Source: Bradyrhizobium sp. BR 10289
Lineage (GTDB): Bacteria; Pseudomonadota; Alphaproteobacteria; Rhizobiales; Xanthobacteraceae
Assembly: GCF_019455385.1 (NCBI RefSeq)
Contig: NZ_JACOFR010000006.1
Coordinates: 186,001 to 250,000 of the forward strand
DNA length: 64,000 nt
Direction of reading: 5' to 3'
Position 1 is the first letter of the stretch, and each line of letters opens with the position of its first letter. Positions 36,458 to 46,488 of this stretch are shown here, piece by piece. Under the pieces are notes generated by a model. It ran no database searches. It saw nothing but the letters and a program-made list of their open reading frames with translations, and had not been told where the DNA came from. A program made the translations under genes and the position numbers.

Positions 36458-37906
36458 TCAGCGGCGGCGGGATGCCATGAGATCACGATAGAGCGCGGCG
36501 TATTCGCCGGCGCGGTTGCGCCAGGATACGTCGGTGGCAAGGCCGCTCAATTGCAGGCGGCGACAGGCCGCCTTGTTACGGAATGTGGTGCTAGCCTTGT
36601 GCAGTGCCCAGCCGAGTGCATCCGCCGTTACCGGGCCGAACTTGAATCCGGTGGCCTCGCGGCCGGCCTCGCCGATATCGACGATGGTGTCCTCGAGGCC
36701 GCCGACGCGCGAGACGATCGGGACGGCGCCATAGCGCAGCGCGCAGAGTTGGGTCAGGCCGCAGGGCTCGAACCGGGAGGGCACGAGCAGCGCGTCCGAG
36801 CCGGCCTGAATCAGATGTGCCAAAATCTCGTCATAGCCGATTACGACGCCGATCCGGCCGGGGTTCGCGCGCGCGGCGGCCTGGTAGCCCTCCTGCAAAT
36901 CGCGGTCGCCGCTGCCGAGCAGCGCCAGCTGCATGCCTTCGCGCAGGATGGTGGGGATCACCTCCAGCAGGAGATCGAGGCCCTTCTGCCAGGACAGCCG
37001 GCTGATGACGCCGAGCAGCGGTGCCTCGTCCGATGAATCGAGATTGAATTGCTGCTGAAGCACCGCCTTGTTCGCGGCCCGGAAGGTGAGATCGTCCGCG
37101 CCGAAGCGATACGCGATGTGCGGATCGGTCTGAGGATTCCAGACTGCGGTGTCGATGCCGTTGAGAATGCCGCTCAATGCGTCGGCGCGCGCGCGCAGCA
37201 GGCCGCCGAGCCCCATGCCGCCTTCATCGCTCTGGATCTCCTGCGCATAGGTCGGCGATACCGTCGTGATGCGATCGGCGAATTGCAGGCCTGCCTTCAG
37301 GAAACTGATCCCGCCAAAATATTCAAGTTCGCTGGTGTTGAACGAGTGCCAGGGCAGGCCGATCGACCCGATCAGCTCGGGAGCGAATTTTCCCTGATAG
37401 GCCATGTTGTGAATGGTCATCACCGTGCCGGGCCGCGCCCCGCCGTCATAGTGCAGATAGGCCGGCGCGAGTCCGGCCTGCCAGTCATGGGCGTGCACGA
37501 CATCAGGCACGAAAGCCGGAACGAGGCCGTGGCCGATGTCGGCGGCGACACGCGACAGCGCGGCGAAGCGCACGCCGTTGTCGGGCCAGTCGGTGCCCTC
37601 GCGCGTGACATAGGGGTTTCCCGGCCGCGCGTAGAGATGCGGCACGTCGAGCACGAACAGATCGAGGCCGTCATGCGAGCCCGCGAGCAGGCGCCCGGGG
37701 CCGCCGAAATAATCCGGCCAGCGCCGGATTTCCTCCGCGCCGGAAAACCACCGCATCACGTCGGGATAGCCCGGCATCAAGGTGCGCATCTCGACGCCGT
37801 GCGCTTTCAGCGCGATCGGCAAGGCGCCTGCGACATCGGCGAGGCCGCCGGTCTTGACGATGGGATAGACTTCAGAGGCGACCGCGAGGACGCGAACAGG
37901 CGTCAT
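36458..37906 (-). CDS. glgA: Glycogen synthase (ADP-glucose:starch glucosyltransferase)
   Basis: 482 residues, GT5 family, GT-B fold. The N-terminal ADP-glucose loop [13 protein letters not shown] (about 18-30), [27 protein letters not shown], and the acidic active-site motif [17 protein letters not shown] (about 378-394) are present. It adds glucose from ADP-glucose to growing alpha-1,4 chains in the cytoplasm. I start at the ATG at 37906, which overlaps the glgC stop by four bases; the much longer open frame toward 38926 is a shadow of glgC. glgB is not in the window. Confidence 0.95.
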   Translation of the reverse strand: MTPVRVLAVASEVYPIVKTGGLADVAGALPIALKAHGVEMRTLMPGYPDVMRWFSGAEEIRRWPDYFGGPGRLLAGSHDGLDLFVLDVPHLYARPGNPYVTREGTDWPDNGVRFAALSRVAADIGHGLVPAFVPDVVHAHDWQAGLAPAYLHYDGGARPGTVMTIHNMAYQGKFAPELIGSIGLPWHSFNTSELEYFGGISFLKAGLQFADRITTVSPTYAQEIQSDEGGMGLGGLLRARADALSGILNGIDTAVWNPQTDPHIAYRFGADDLTFRAANKAVLQQQFNLDSSDEAPLLGVISRLSWQKGLDLLLEVIPTILREGMQLALLGSGDRDLQEGYQAAARANPGRIGVVIGYDEILAHLIQAGSDALLVPSRFEPCGLTQLCALRYGAVPIVSRVGGLEDTIVDIGEAGREATGFKFGPVTADALGWALHKASTTFRNKAACRRLQLSGLATDVSWRNRAGEYAALYRDLMASRRR

Positions 37907-39165
37907 GTATTGAGCCTGTCGATCATCGGCTGGGTGACGAGCGTGATCCCCTGTTCGGTGGTGCGGAAGCGCTTTGCGTCGAATTCCGGATCTTCGCCGA
38001 TGACGAGGCCCTCCGGAATCTCCACGCCGCGGTCGATCACGACGTTCTTCAGCCGCGCACCGCGCCCGATATTGACATAGGGCATGATCACGGCGTTCTC
38101 GACATTGGCATAGGAGTTGACGCGCACGCCGGTGAACAGCAGCGAGCGGCGCAGCGAGGCGCCGGAGATGATGCAGCCGCCCGAGACCAGCGAGCTCACC
38201 GCCTGGCCGCGGCGGCTCTCCTCGTCGTGGACGAACTTTGCCGGCGGCGTGATCTCGGCATAGGACCAGATCGGCCAGGCGCGGTCGAACAGGTCGAGCT
38301 CGGGCACCACGTCGGTGAGGTCGATATTGGCGGCCCAATAGGCATCCACCGTGCCGGCGTCGCGCCAGTAGGCGCGTGGGTCGCTGCCCGAGCGTACGCA
38401 GGAGGTCGAGAACTGATGCGCGATGGCACGGCCGTTCTTGACGATATAGGGAATGATGTCCTTGCCGAAATCGTGGTTCGAGTTCGGGTCCTCGGCATCG
38501 CGTTTGAGCTCGTCGAACAGGAATTTGGCGTTGAACACGTAGATGCCCATGCTGGCGAGCGAGACGTCGGGCTTGCCCGGCATCGGCGGCGGATCCTTGG
38601 GCTTCTCCAGGAACTCCTGGATCCAGCCGTTCTCGTCGATATGCATGATGCCGAAGGCCGAGGATTCCGCACGCGGCATTTCGAGGCAGCCGACGGTGAC
38701 GTCGGCGCCGCTGTCGACATGCTGGCGCAGCATCACCTCGTAGTCCATCTTGTAGACGTGGTCGCCGGCCAGCACGACGATGAAGCGGCAGGCGTGGGAC
38801 TCGATGATGTCGATGTTCTGGTAGACCGCGTCCGCCGTGCCGACATACCACATGTTCTCCGACACGCGCTGGCTGGCAGGGAGGATGTCGAAACTCTCGT
38901 TGCGCTCGGGGCGGAAGAAGTTCCAACCCATCTGGAGATGCCGGATCAGGCTGTGCGCCTTGTACTGGGTTGCGACCGCGATGCGGCGGATGCCCGAGTT
39001 CACCGCGTTCGACAGCGCGAAATCGATGATGCGGGACTTGCCGCCGAAATAGACTGCGGGCTTGGCGCGTCGGTCGGTCAGCTCCAGGAGCCGGCTGCCG
39101 CGTCCGCCGGCCAGGACGAAGGCCAGCGCCTGACGGGCAAGCGGCTCGGGTCTCGCGGCACTCAT
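37903..39165 (-). CDS. glgC: Glucose-1-phosphate adenylyltransferase
   Basis: 420 residues. It makes ADP-glucose from ATP and glucose-1-phosphate, the committed, allosterically controlled step of glycogen synthesis. Visible are the catalytic loop [66 protein letters not shown] and the C-terminal left-handed helix repeats ([20 protein letters not shown]). GGGAGG lies before the ATG at 39165, so the open frame further up to 39486 is not needed. Together with glgA it forms a two-gene operon. Confidence 0.96.
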   Translation of the reverse strand: MSAARPEPLARQALAFVLAGGRGSRLLELTDRRAKPAVYFGGKSRIIDFALSNAVNSGIRRIAVATQYKAHSLIRHLQMGWNFFRPERNESFDILPASQRVSENMWYVGTADAVYQNIDIIESHACRFIVVLAGDHVYKMDYEVMLRQHVDSGADVTVGCLEMPRAESSAFGIMHIDENGWIQEFLEKPKDPPPMPGKPDVSLASMGIYVFNAKFLFDELKRDAEDPNSNHDFGKDIIPYIVKNGRAIAHQFSTSCVRSGSDPRAYWRDAGTVDAYWAANIDLTDVVPELDLFDRAWPIWSYAEITPPAKFVHDEESRRGQAVSSLVSGGCIISGASLRRSLLFTGVRVNSYANVENAVIMPYVNIGRGARLKNVVIDRGVEIPEGLVIGEDPEFDAKRFRTTEQGITLVTQPMIDRLNT

Positions 39166-39464
39166 GTCATCCTCCCAAACTCTGGCGCTTCGCGAGAAGC
39201 CTCCCCGCCGCGCACAATGGAACCGATAGTAACGATACGAATAGTAAATCGGGAAGAAGGTTGTTGGTTGCGAACGCGCGGAAAGCTTAATGCTTTGGCC
39301 GCGGCGGGAGGCGCTCCGGCGCCGTCGCGCGGCGGTCATAGATCGGGCACGCGCCGCCGTCTTGTGCGCTGCACGCAAAATTCGGAGCTTTGACTTCGCG
39401 CAAACCTGCAAGATCATGGCATGCGATGCTCTTTCGAACGAAACGTCCGACAGGGAGTAAGACG

Positions 39465-39884
39465 ATGAACATCTGGAAAACGGCAATTGCCTGCTCTGTG
39501 ACGGTCGGCGTCATGACCGGCCAGATCGGCCAGGCATCAGCGGCGCCGCTGCCGACCAATGTCGCGACCATGAAGGCCGCGGCCGGCGACGACGTCACGC
39601 AGGTGCATTGGCGTGGCGGCGGCTGGGGGTGGGGCCTCGGTGGCTTCGCGGCCGGCGCCATCATCGGCAGCGCTATCGCCGGCGCGCCTTACGGCTATTA
39701 CGGCGGCGGACCGTATTACGGCTACGGCTATCCGGGTTACGGCTATGGCTATGCGCCGGCCTATTACGGTTACGGCTACGGGCCGGTCTACCCTCGCTAT
39801 TACCGGCCCTATCGTCCGTATTACGGCTATCGCTACGGCTACTACCGGCCGTACTACCGTCACTACTACCGCCGCTACTGGTGA
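39465..39884 (+). CDS. Secreted Gly/Tyr-rich repetitive protein
   Basis: 139 residues with a signal peptide (about 1-27, ending GQASAA). The mature part has a Gly-rich membrane-like segment ([20 protein letters not shown], about 52-71) and then a tail built almost entirely of Tyr, Gly, Pro and Arg (repeats such as [20 protein letters not shown]). Such proteins are common in rhizobial genomes as surface or envelope proteins of unknown role. GGGAG is seven bases ahead of the ATG. It ends in YW, possibly an outer-membrane-like terminus, though that is a guess. Confidence 0.8.
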   Translation: MNIWKTAIACSVTVGVMTGQIGQASAAPLPTNVATMKAAAGDDVTQVHWRGGGWGWGLGGFAAGAIIGSAIAGAPYGYYGGGPYYGYGYPGYGYGYAPAYYGYGYGPVYPRYYRPYRPYYGYRYGYYRPYYRHYYRRYW

Positions 39885-39890
39885 GCGCGA

Positions 39891-39989
39891 CTAAAGCGAG
39901 AGCCACACGATCAGGCTCATGCAGGCGAAATGCGCGAGCACGATCGCGGCGAGATGCAGCGGGCCGGCCTTGAGCCGAGGCCTGTGCAT
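39891..39989 (-). CDS. Putative 32-aa single-span membrane peptide
   Basis: Starts 15 bases after the stop of the binding-protein gene on the same strand. The basic start HRPRLKAG is followed by one hydrophobic helix LHLAAIVLAHFACMSLIVWL, the positive-inside pattern of a membrane peptide. There is a GGCGGG just before the ATG. It is too short to be sure; no family recognised. Confidence 0.35.
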   Translation of the reverse strand: MHRPRLKAGPLHLAAIVLAHFACMSLIVWLSL

Positions 39990-40004
39990 CCCGCCGCCCC
40001 CGCG

Positions 40005-40985
40005 CTAGTTCGATCCCGCGGCCGCAGCGGTGAAGCTGCGGTCGACGGCTTTGCTGACGTCGAGCGCCTTCGGCAGGATGCCGTAGCGCGTCGAGCGGTC
40101 TGACGCTGCCTGGATCTCCTTCACCACATTCTCGTCGATCACGATCGGGCTGGTGCGCTGCGCGGTGTAGGCCGACAGCAGCACGTCCTCCGGCAGCTTT
40201 GTGAGTTCGGCCGTGCTCTTGGCATATTCACCAAGATGATCGAGCGACCACAGCCGCGCCTTGTTCAGCCGCTGCACGAGGTCCTGCACCGCGGCGCGCT
40301 TGGTGGCGATGGCGTTGTCGGAGGCGACGATGAAGGTGATGGTCGGCGTCAGGCCTTGGCCGTCGGCGATCACGCGGGCCTTGTCCTTCAGCGTCGCGAA
40401 CGAGACGTAGGGCTCCCACACCGCCCAGGCGTCGATCGAGCCGGCGACCAGCGCGATCTTGGCGTCGACCGGGCCGAGCGGCGCGAAGGTCGCGTCGTCC
40501 AGCTTGATCTGCGCCTTCTCCAGCGTCGCGTCGATCAGGAACTGGCCCCAGCCGCCGCGCGTGCCGGCGAGACGCTTGCCCTTGAGGTCGGCGGCCGACT
40601 TGATCGGCGAATCCTGCCGCACCAGGATCGCCTGCGTCTTTGCATCCGAGCGCGTGCCGCCGATCGCCTTGATCGGCGCGCCGGCTGCATAGACCGAGAG
40701 AAAGGAGAGATCGCCAGTGTAACCGACGTCGAGCGCGCCGGCGTTGAGCGCTTCGAGGATTGGCGCCGCCGCCGGGAATTCCGACCATTCGATCTTATAG
40801 GGCAGGTCCTTGGCATAGCCCGAGATCTCGAGCAGCGAGCGGTTGCCGCCCTTCTGGTCGCCGACGCGAAGCACGACGGTGTCGGCTGCGAACGAGGCCG
40901 CGGCCGTCGACAGCGTGATGGCGGCGGCAAGCAGCGATGCGGCGAGCCGGCGGGTGATGGAGTGATCGTCGGAGTTGATGGTCAT
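40005..40985 (-). CDS. Sulfonate-type ABC transporter substrate-binding protein (SsuA-like)
   Basis: 326 residues; signal peptide ending AAASFAADT (about residue 34). SsuA-class features: VVLRVGDQKGGNRSLLEI at the mature start, SEFPAAAPILEALNAGALDVGYTGD, and AKIALVAGSIDAWAVWEPY in the second lobe. It is a paralogue of the protein at 46485, and lies divergent from the six-gene transporter and oxygenase operon at 41307. It may feed that ABC importer with a different sulfonate. ATG at 40985 chosen where the signal begins; upstream frame extends further. Confidence 0.88.
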   Translation of the reverse strand: MTINSDDHSITRRLAASLLAAAITLSTAAASFAADTVVLRVGDQKGGNRSLLEISGYAKDLPYKIEWSEFPAAAPILEALNAGALDVGYTGDLSFLSVYAAGAPIKAIGGTRSDAKTQAILVRQDSPIKSAADLKGKRLAGTRGGWGQFLIDATLEKAQIKLDDATFAPLGPVDAKIALVAGSIDAWAVWEPYVSFATLKDKARVIADGQGLTPTITFIVASDNAIATKRAAVQDLVQRLNKARLWSLDHLGEYAKSTAELTKLPEDVLLSAYTAQRTSPIVIDENVVKEIQAASDRSTRYGILPKALDVSKAVDRSFTAAAAGSN

Positions 40986-41064
40986 GGCCTGTCTGTTGCT
41001 TGGCTCACGATTGCGAGCGGAGGATGCAGCGAGACGATCAAGTCTATGATCGGGCGATACGCAG

Positions 41065-41150
41065 TCAATGAAATGGCAATTCGTATTGCAGGTGCATCGT
41101 GGAGAGAATGACTTCCCCTCGCGCCACATTCGAAATTCCATTTCATTGAC
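41065..41150. promoter_or_regulatory. Inverted repeat in the divergent organosulfur promoter
   Basis: GTCAATGAAATGG at 41065-41077 and CCATTTCATTGAC at 41138-41150 are perfect reverse complements; extended to 20 bases they match at 18. They frame the region between the SsuA-like gene (start 40985, minus) and the operon starting 41307. Two symmetric sites for one regulator, or two symmetric promoters, would each explain it. The rest of the 321-base gap holds no gene. Confidence 0.6.
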
Positions 41151-41306
41151 GATGCCGTGACCGCGCCGCATGATTTGCGCATCGCATCAAGGCCGCGCGT
41201 GACGCGTCGGCGAAAAACATTCTCTCAACGCGGCTCCATACGGAACGTGCGTGGCGCGAAGCGCTGCGCGAATGGCGGAGCCGTGCCAATGCAGGAGCGG
41301 GGACTG

Positions 41307-42410
41307 ATGGACAAGGACAACAAGCGCGGTGGATCAGGCCTCGACCGGCGCCATCTGCTCCAGGCCGGGCTTGCGGCGGCGTTCGCCGCGCCGCTTGGCG
41401 CGTTTGGCGCGGCGCAGGCCTTTGCGCCGAAGGCGATCGCGCCCGGCGTCGATCTCTCTGAGTTTCCGCTGTGCCGGACGGCCTCCGATGCGCCCGCGCT
41501 GACTGGTGCGCCGCGCAAGCTCAAACTGTCGTGGAATGCCGGCGCGGTCTGCCTTGCGCCGGTGCCGGTGGCGATCGAGCACGGCTTCTTTCAGAAGCAT
41601 AATCTCGACGTCGAGCTCATCAACTATTCCGGCTCGACCGACCAGTTGCTCGAGGCGATCGCGACCGGAAAGAGCGATGCCGGCCTCGGCATGGCGCTGC
41701 GCTGGCTGAAGCCGTTGGAGCAGGGCTTCGACGTCAAGATCGCCGCCGGCACCCATGGCGGCTGCATGCGCGTTCTGACCCGGGCGGGCTCCGGTGTCGA
41801 CAAGCTTGCCGATCTCAAGGGCAAGATCGTCGCGGTCGGCGATCTCGCGGGGCCCGACAAGAACTTCTTCTCGATCCAGCTCGCCAACCTCGGCATCGAT
41901 CCCAACAAGGATGTCGACTGGCGTGCCTATCCCGGCAACCTGCTCAACGTCGCGGTCGAGAAGGGCGAGGTGCAGGCGTTCCTGTCGTCCGATCCGCTCG
42001 GCTATCTCTGGCTCAAGGACAGCCAGTACAAGGAGGTCGCGTCCAATCTCGACGGCGAATATCGCGACAAGAGCTGCTGCATCCTCGGCCTGCGCGGCTC
42101 GCTCGTGCGCGAGGAGCCGCAGGTGGCGCGCGCGCTGACCCAGGCGCTGCTCGACGCCGCGATGTTCACCGCGCAGAACCCGGCCGTGACGGCAAAATCG
42201 TTCCAGCCCTACGCGCCGAAGACGGCGTCGCTCGACGATATCGAGGGCATGGTGCGCTACCATACCCACCATCATCATCCCGTCGGCGAAGTCCTGAAGC
42301 GCGAGCTGAAGGGCTATGCGGATGATCTGAAGAGCGTGCAGGTCTTCAAGCCAAGCACCGATACCGCCAAATTCGCGGAGCGCATCTATGTCGACGTATT
42401 CGCTGTCTGA
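41307..42410 (+). CDS. ABC transporter substrate-binding protein, CmpA/NrtA-like, Tat signal
   Basis: 367 residues. The start carries a twin-arginine-like signal (LDRRHLLQAGLAAAF) so it may be exported folded. The body belongs to the nitrate/bicarbonate-type NMT1 class: VAIEHGFFQKHNLDVELINYSGST, ADLKGKIVAVGDLAGPD, and CCILGLRGSLVREEP. A histidine cluster (YHTHHHHP, about residue 315) may bind metal or be a loop. Start at 41307 is preceded by GGAGCGGGG; the frame runs to 41157. First gene of an operon with permease, ATPase and two flavin enzymes; presumably delivers an organosulfur compound. Confidence 0.88.
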   Translation: MDKDNKRGGSGLDRRHLLQAGLAAAFAAPLGAFGAAQAFAPKAIAPGVDLSEFPLCRTASDAPALTGAPRKLKLSWNAGAVCLAPVPVAIEHGFFQKHNLDVELINYSGSTDQLLEAIATGKSDAGLGMALRWLKPLEQGFDVKIAAGTHGGCMRVLTRAGSGVDKLADLKGKIVAVGDLAGPDKNFFSIQLANLGIDPNKDVDWRAYPGNLLNVAVEKGEVQAFLSSDPLGYLWLKDSQYKEVASNLDGEYRDKSCCILGLRGSLVREEPQVARALTQALLDAAMFTAQNPAVTAKSFQPYAPKTASLDDIEGMVRYHTHHHHPVGEVLKRELKGYADDLKSVQVFKPSTDTAKFAERIYVDVFAV

Positions 42411-43410
42411 CGGCCTCGCCTCGGGCGCGCCGCGAACCTCGCGCGCGCCGTGGCTTGCGACCTGGATACGGGAGTCCGGCGTCGGCGTGCTCGCCAGCGT
42501 CGCCTGGATCGCGTTCGGCCTGTCCTGCCTGTGGTGGGAGGACGTCGGCGACTGGTCGCGCACGCATTCGCTCGGCATTGCCGCTTTGGTCATTGCGGCC
42601 GTCGCGCTGTTCGGAACGGTTGCTTCAGACTATCTCGGCTCGGCGGGCAGGGCGTTGCACACGCGTGCGCCCTGGCTCGTGGCGCTCGGCGTCTTCCTGA
42701 CGCTGTGGGAGGTCGCGACCGCAAAATTCGCCTGGCTGCCGCTGCCGTTCTTTCCGCCACCGCAATCGATCATCGAGGTCTATACCGACGATCTGCCAAA
42801 GCTGCTCGATAGCGTATTCGCTTCGGTCAAGCTCCAGCTCGGAGGCTATCTGATCGGTGCGACAATTGGCTTTCTCACCGGGGTCTCGATCGGCTGGTCG
42901 CGCGCGGTCGGCTATTGGGTGCATCCGGTCTTGCGCTTCATCGGCCCGCTGCCGGCGACCGCCTGGCTGCCGATCGCATTCTTCACCTTTCCGTCGAGCT
43001 GGAGCGCCTCGACCTTCCTGATCGCGCTCGCGACCGGCTTCCCCGTCACCGTGCTGACCTGGTCGGGCGTCGCAAGCGTCAGCAATGCCTATTATGACGT
43101 CGCGCGCACGCTGGGGGCCAAGCCGTCCTTCCTGGTGCTGAAGGTGGCGATCCCCGCGGCGCTACCGCATGTGTTCGTCGGCCTGTTCATGGGGCTCGGC
43201 TCGTCCTTTGCCGTGCTCGTGGTCGCCGAGATGATCGGCGTCAAGGCAGGTCTCGGCTGGTACCTGCAATGGGCGCAGGGCTGGGCCGCCTATGCCAACA
43301 TGTATGCCGCGTTGATCGTGATGTCGCTGCTCTGCTCCGGCGCGATCACGCTGTTGTTCGCGATCCGTGACCGCCTGCTGGTCTGGCAGAAGGGGACCGT
43401 GAAATGGTAG
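42388..43410 (+). CDS. ABC transporter permease, SsuC-like, with N-terminal extension
   Basis: 340 residues, longer than the usual 250-270 of SsuC/TauC. About three extra membrane helices at the N-terminus (AWIAFGLSCLWW, AALVIAAVALFGTVAS, LVALGVFLTLWEV) precede the standard BPD permease with its EAA loop ARTLGAKPSFLVLKVAIPAALPH. It overlaps the upstream binding-protein gene by 23 bases and the ATPase by 7, so the operon is tightly packed. It forms the pore for organosulfur uptake. Confidence 0.9.
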   Translation: MSTYSLSDGLASGAPRTSRAPWLATWIRESGVGVLASVAWIAFGLSCLWWEDVGDWSRTHSLGIAALVIAAVALFGTVASDYLGSAGRALHTRAPWLVALGVFLTLWEVATAKFAWLPLPFFPPPQSIIEVYTDDLPKLLDSVFASVKLQLGGYLIGATIGFLTGVSIGWSRAVGYWVHPVLRFIGPLPATAWLPIAFFTFPSSWSASTFLIALATGFPVTVLTWSGVASVSNAYYDVARTLGAKPSFLVLKVAIPAALPHVFVGLFMGLGSSFAVLVVAEMIGVKAGLGWYLQWAQGWAAYANMYAALIVMSLLCSGAITLLFAIRDRLLVWQKGTVKW

Positions 43411-44204
43411 CCGCAGCCGCACTCGCCGAAGCGCCCACTCATGCAACTGCCGGCGCAGCGCTCGACATCGAGCAGGTCAGCCACGCCTTCGACATCGACG
43501 GCGCCGAGCTGCCTGTTCTCAGCGATGTCAGCATCTCGGTCGAGCCTGGCGAGTTCGTCGCGCTGCTCGGCCCCTCCGGCTGCGGCAAGTCGACCTTGCT
43601 GCGGCTCGTCGCCGGCCTCGACAAGCCCAGGGCGGGAAGCTTGCGCGAGGATGAAGTTCGCATCATCCGGCCGCATCCGTCGCGCGTGGTCGTGTTCCAG
43701 GATCCGACGCTGTTTCCCTGGCGGTCGGTCTGGGACAACGTCGCCCTGGGCCTCGAGGCCCAGGGCATTTTGAAGAGCCAGCGGCAGCGCGTCGATGACG
43801 CGCTCGATCTGGTCGGGCTGTCGTCGTTCCGCAAGGCCTATCCGTACCAGCTCTCCGGCGGCATGGCGCAGCGCGTCGCGCTGGCGCGGGCGCTGGTCAA
43901 CGATCCCAGGATCCTGATCCTCGACGAGCCCTTGGGAAAGCTCGACTCGCTGACCCGCATCACCATGCAGGCCGAGCTGGTCTCGCTCTGGCAGCGCAAG
44001 GGTTTTACCACGCTGCTCGTCACGCATGATGCCGAGGAAGCGTTGGTGCTTGCGAACCGCGTCATCGTGTTCAGCGATCGTCCGGCGCGGGTGAAGGCCG
44101 ACATTCGTGTCGACCGGCCCTATCCGCGCCATCGTGGCGATCCATATCTGGCCGATCTGCGACGCCAGATTCTTGGCCTGTTGGGATTGGATGCAACATG
44201 GTGA
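43404..44204 (+). CDS. ABC transporter ATP-binding protein, SsuB-like
   Basis: 266 residues. Walker A GPSGCGKST (about 55-63), Q-loop VVVFQDPTLFPW, signature LSGGMAQRVALARAL, Walker B ILILDEPLGKLD, H-loop VTHDAEE. The pattern FQDPTLFPWRSVWDNV is shared by SsuB, TauB and NrtD. An N-terminal stretch of about 18 Ala-rich residues is extra. It energises the import of the cluster substrate. Confidence 0.93.
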   Translation: MVAAAALAEAPTHATAGAALDIEQVSHAFDIDGAELPVLSDVSISVEPGEFVALLGPSGCGKSTLLRLVAGLDKPRAGSLREDEVRIIRPHPSRVVVFQDPTLFPWRSVWDNVALGLEAQGILKSQRQRVDDALDLVGLSSFRKAYPYQLSGGMAQRVALARALVNDPRILILDEPLGKLDSLTRITMQAELVSLWQRKGFTTLLVTHDAEEALVLANRVIVFSDRPARVKADIRVDRPYPRHRGDPYLADLRRQILGLLGLDATW

Positions 44205-45370
44205 GTTCCGTAGCCAAAGGCCGCACGGCCCATGGCGAGCCCGACTACATCGCCCGCGCCGAGGCGCTGGCCGAAGGTTTTGCGGCGCGGGCAGCGGATC
44301 ATGACCGCGCCGGCAGCTTCCCGTTCGAGAATTTTCGCGAGCTTTCAGAGGCCGGCCTCCTGTCATTGACGGTCCCCGCGGCCTTCGGCGGCGGCGGCGC
44401 CGGTGCGCGATATGCTGCACGGGTCCTCGGCATCGTCGGCAAGGCCTGCTCGTCGACGGCGCTGGTGCTGTCGATGCACTACATCAATCATTTCGTGATG
44501 GCGCGCAGCCCGACCTGGCCGGTCCGGCTGTCGCGCAAGCTCGCGCAGGAAACCGTCGAGGGCCTCGCGCTCATCAACGCCCTGCGAGTCGAGCCCGAAC
44601 TCGGCTCGCCCGCCCGTGGCGGCTTGCCCGCGACGATCGCGCGGCGCACTGAGACCGGCTGGCGCCTGTCTGGCCACAAGGTCTATTCGACGGGCTCGCC
44701 AATCCTGAAATGGTATCTGGTCTGGGCGCGCACCGATGAAGCCGAGCCGCGTGTCGGCCAGTTCTTGGTGCCGGCGGGCCTGCCGGGCACGCGTATCGTC
44801 GAGACCTGGGATCATCACGGTCTGCGCGCGAGCGGCAGCCACGATGTCATCTTCGACGATGTCGTGATCCCGCTCGATGCCGAAATCGACGTCCGCAAGC
44901 CCGCCGCCTGGCGTGCCCCCGATCCGGTGCAGGCGACCGTCCACACCATCTTCGTCGCCGCGATCTATGACGGTGTGGCCCGGGCGGCACGCGACTGGCT
45001 GGTCGGCTTCCTGAAGACACGGGTGCCGGGCAGTCTCGGCGCTCCGCTGGCGACCCTGCCGCGTGCCCAGGAGATCCTCGGCGGCATCGAGGCGCGGCTC
45101 GCGGTCAACGCACGTTTGATCGACAGTTTCGCCTCCGATTTCGACGACGGCTTGCAGCTCGATGCATCCGAGTCCAACATCGTCAAGCTGACGGTGACCA
45201 ATAACGCCGTGGCCGCCGTGGAGGACGCCTTGTCGCTGACCAGCAATCACGGTCTGTCGCGCAGAAATCCGCTGGAGCGGCATTACCGCGACGTGCTCTG
45301 CGGCCGCGTCCACACCCCCCAGGACGACACCACCAAGATCACCGCCGGGCGCGCAGCGCTCGGCCTATGA
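44198..45370 (+). CDS. Acyl-CoA-dehydrogenase-fold flavin monooxygenase (SfnC/DszC-like)
   Basis: 390 residues with the ACAD fold: FENFRELSEAGLLSLTVPAAFGGGGAG near the N-terminus, GHKVYSTGSP, and the flavin-region HHGLRASGSHDVIFDDVVIP. In an organosulfur operon next to SsuD and an SsuB/SsuC importer it fits the two-component, FMNH2-using SfnC/DszC branch that cleaves C-S bonds, not a CoA dehydrogenase. It overlaps the ATPase by seven bases and the luciferase-type gene by four. The partner flavin reductase is not in the window. Substrate (dimethylsulfone, aryl or alkyl sulfonate) not known. Confidence 0.85.
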   Translation: MVSSVAKGRTAHGEPDYIARAEALAEGFAARAADHDRAGSFPFENFRELSEAGLLSLTVPAAFGGGGAGARYAARVLGIVGKACSSTALVLSMHYINHFVMARSPTWPVRLSRKLAQETVEGLALINALRVEPELGSPARGGLPATIARRTETGWRLSGHKVYSTGSPILKWYLVWARTDEAEPRVGQFLVPAGLPGTRIVETWDHHGLRASGSHDVIFDDVVIPLDAEIDVRKPAAWRAPDPVQATVHTIFVAAIYDGVARAARDWLVGFLKTRVPGSLGAPLATLPRAQEILGGIEARLAVNARLIDSFASDFDDGLQLDASESNIVKLTVTNNAVAAVEDALSLTSNHGLSRRNPLERHYRDVLCGRVHTPQDDTTKITAGRAALGL

Positions 45371-46488
45371 CCAATCACCACATGGAGTTCCCGATGTCGG
45401 TCGAGTTCATCGGCTTTATCGCCAACAGCAATGCTTCCGAAACCATCGTGCGCCAGGGCCCGGTGCTTGATCCAAATTATATCGAGACGGTCGCGAAGGC
45501 GCATGAGCTTGGCGGTTTCGACCGCGCGCTGCTGGCGTTCCATTCGACCACGCCGGATTCCCTCCAGGTGGCCCAGCATGTCCTGGCCATCACCAGGAAG
45601 CTGAAGGTGATGATTGCGCAGCGCCCGGGCTTCACGGCGCCGACGGTGCTGGCGCGCCAGCTCGCCACGCTCGACCAGCTCTATGACGGCCGCGTCTCGC
45701 TGCACGTCATTACCGGCGGCAACGCCATCGAGCTCAGGCAGGACGGCAACACGCTCGACGACAAGGACGAGCGCTATGCCCGCACCAGCGAGTTCCTCGA
45801 CATTGTGCGGCTGGAATGGACCAGCGAAAAGCCGTTCAACTACAGCGGCAAGTACTACACCGTCGAGAACGGTTTCTCGCAGGTGAAGCCACGGCAAGCG
45901 GGCGGCATTTACACCTTCGTCGGCGGCGGCTCCGATGCCGCGATCGAGGTCTCGGGCAAGCACGCCGACACCTTTGCGCTGTGGGGCGAATCCTACGCGC
46001 AGGTGCGCGAGGTTACTGCCCGCGTGCGTGCGGCGGCGGCCAAGCACGGGCGGCCGAGCCCGCGCTTCAGCCTGTCGGTGCGGCCGATCCTTGCCGATAC
46101 CGAGGAGGCCGCCTGGAAGAAGGCCGAAGGGATCCTCGAACGTGCCACCGCGCTGCAGGACCAGACCGGCTATCGCCGGCCCAATCATGCGACCGAGGGC
46201 GCCAAGCGGTTGCTGGCGGCGGCCGACCAGGGCGCGCGCATCGACAAGCGACTGTGGACCGAGATCGCCAAGCTCACCGGCGCCAACAGCAATACCACGG
46301 CGCTGGTCGGCACGCCCGAGCAGGTCGCCGAAGTGTTCGCCGACTATTACGACCTCGGCGTCAGCCACTTCCTCATTCGCGGCTTCGATCCGCTGCCCGA
46401 TGCGATCGACTATGGCCGCGAGCTGATCCCGCTGACGCGCAAGCTGATCGCCGAACGCCCTGCCGCTCGCGGTGAGGCCGCGGAATGA
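45367..46488 (+). CDS. ssuD: FMNH2-dependent alkanesulfonate monooxygenase
   Basis: 373 residues, luciferase-like (LLM) family. SsuD-type stretches: EFIGFIANSNASE, YIETVAKAHELGGFDRALLAFHS, AQRPGFTAPTVLARQLATLDQL, HVITGG, and GFSQVKPRQAGGIYTFVGGGSD. It uses reduced flavin to split alkanesulfonates to aldehyde and sulfite. The start ATG at 45367 overlaps the previous stop; the internal ATG at 45394 with GGAG upstream gives the more typical start. It is the enzyme this operon's importer presumably serves. Confidence 0.9.
   Translation: MTNHHMEFPMSVEFIGFIANSNASETIVRQGPVLDPNYIETVAKAHELGGFDRALLAFHSTTPDSLQVAQHVLAITRKLKVMIAQRPGFTAPTVLARQLATLDQLYDGRVSLHVITGGNAIELRQDGNTLDDKDERYARTSEFLDIVRLEWTSEKPFNYSGKYYTVENGFSQVKPRQAGGIYTFVGGGSDAAIEVSGKHADTFALWGESYAQVREVTARVRAAAAKHGRPSPRFSLSVRPILADTEEAAWKKAEGILERATALQDQTGYRRPNHATEGAKRLLAAADQGARIDKRLWTEIAKLTGANSNTTALVGTPEQVAEVFADYYDLGVSHFLIRGFDPLPDAIDYGRELIPLTRKLIAERPAARGEAAE

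Noticed and set aside
37906..38926. N-terminal extension of the glgA frame over glgC
   Set aside because: The extension is out of frame with glgC codons and lacks any domain; the glycogen synthase start loop begins right after the ATG at 37906.
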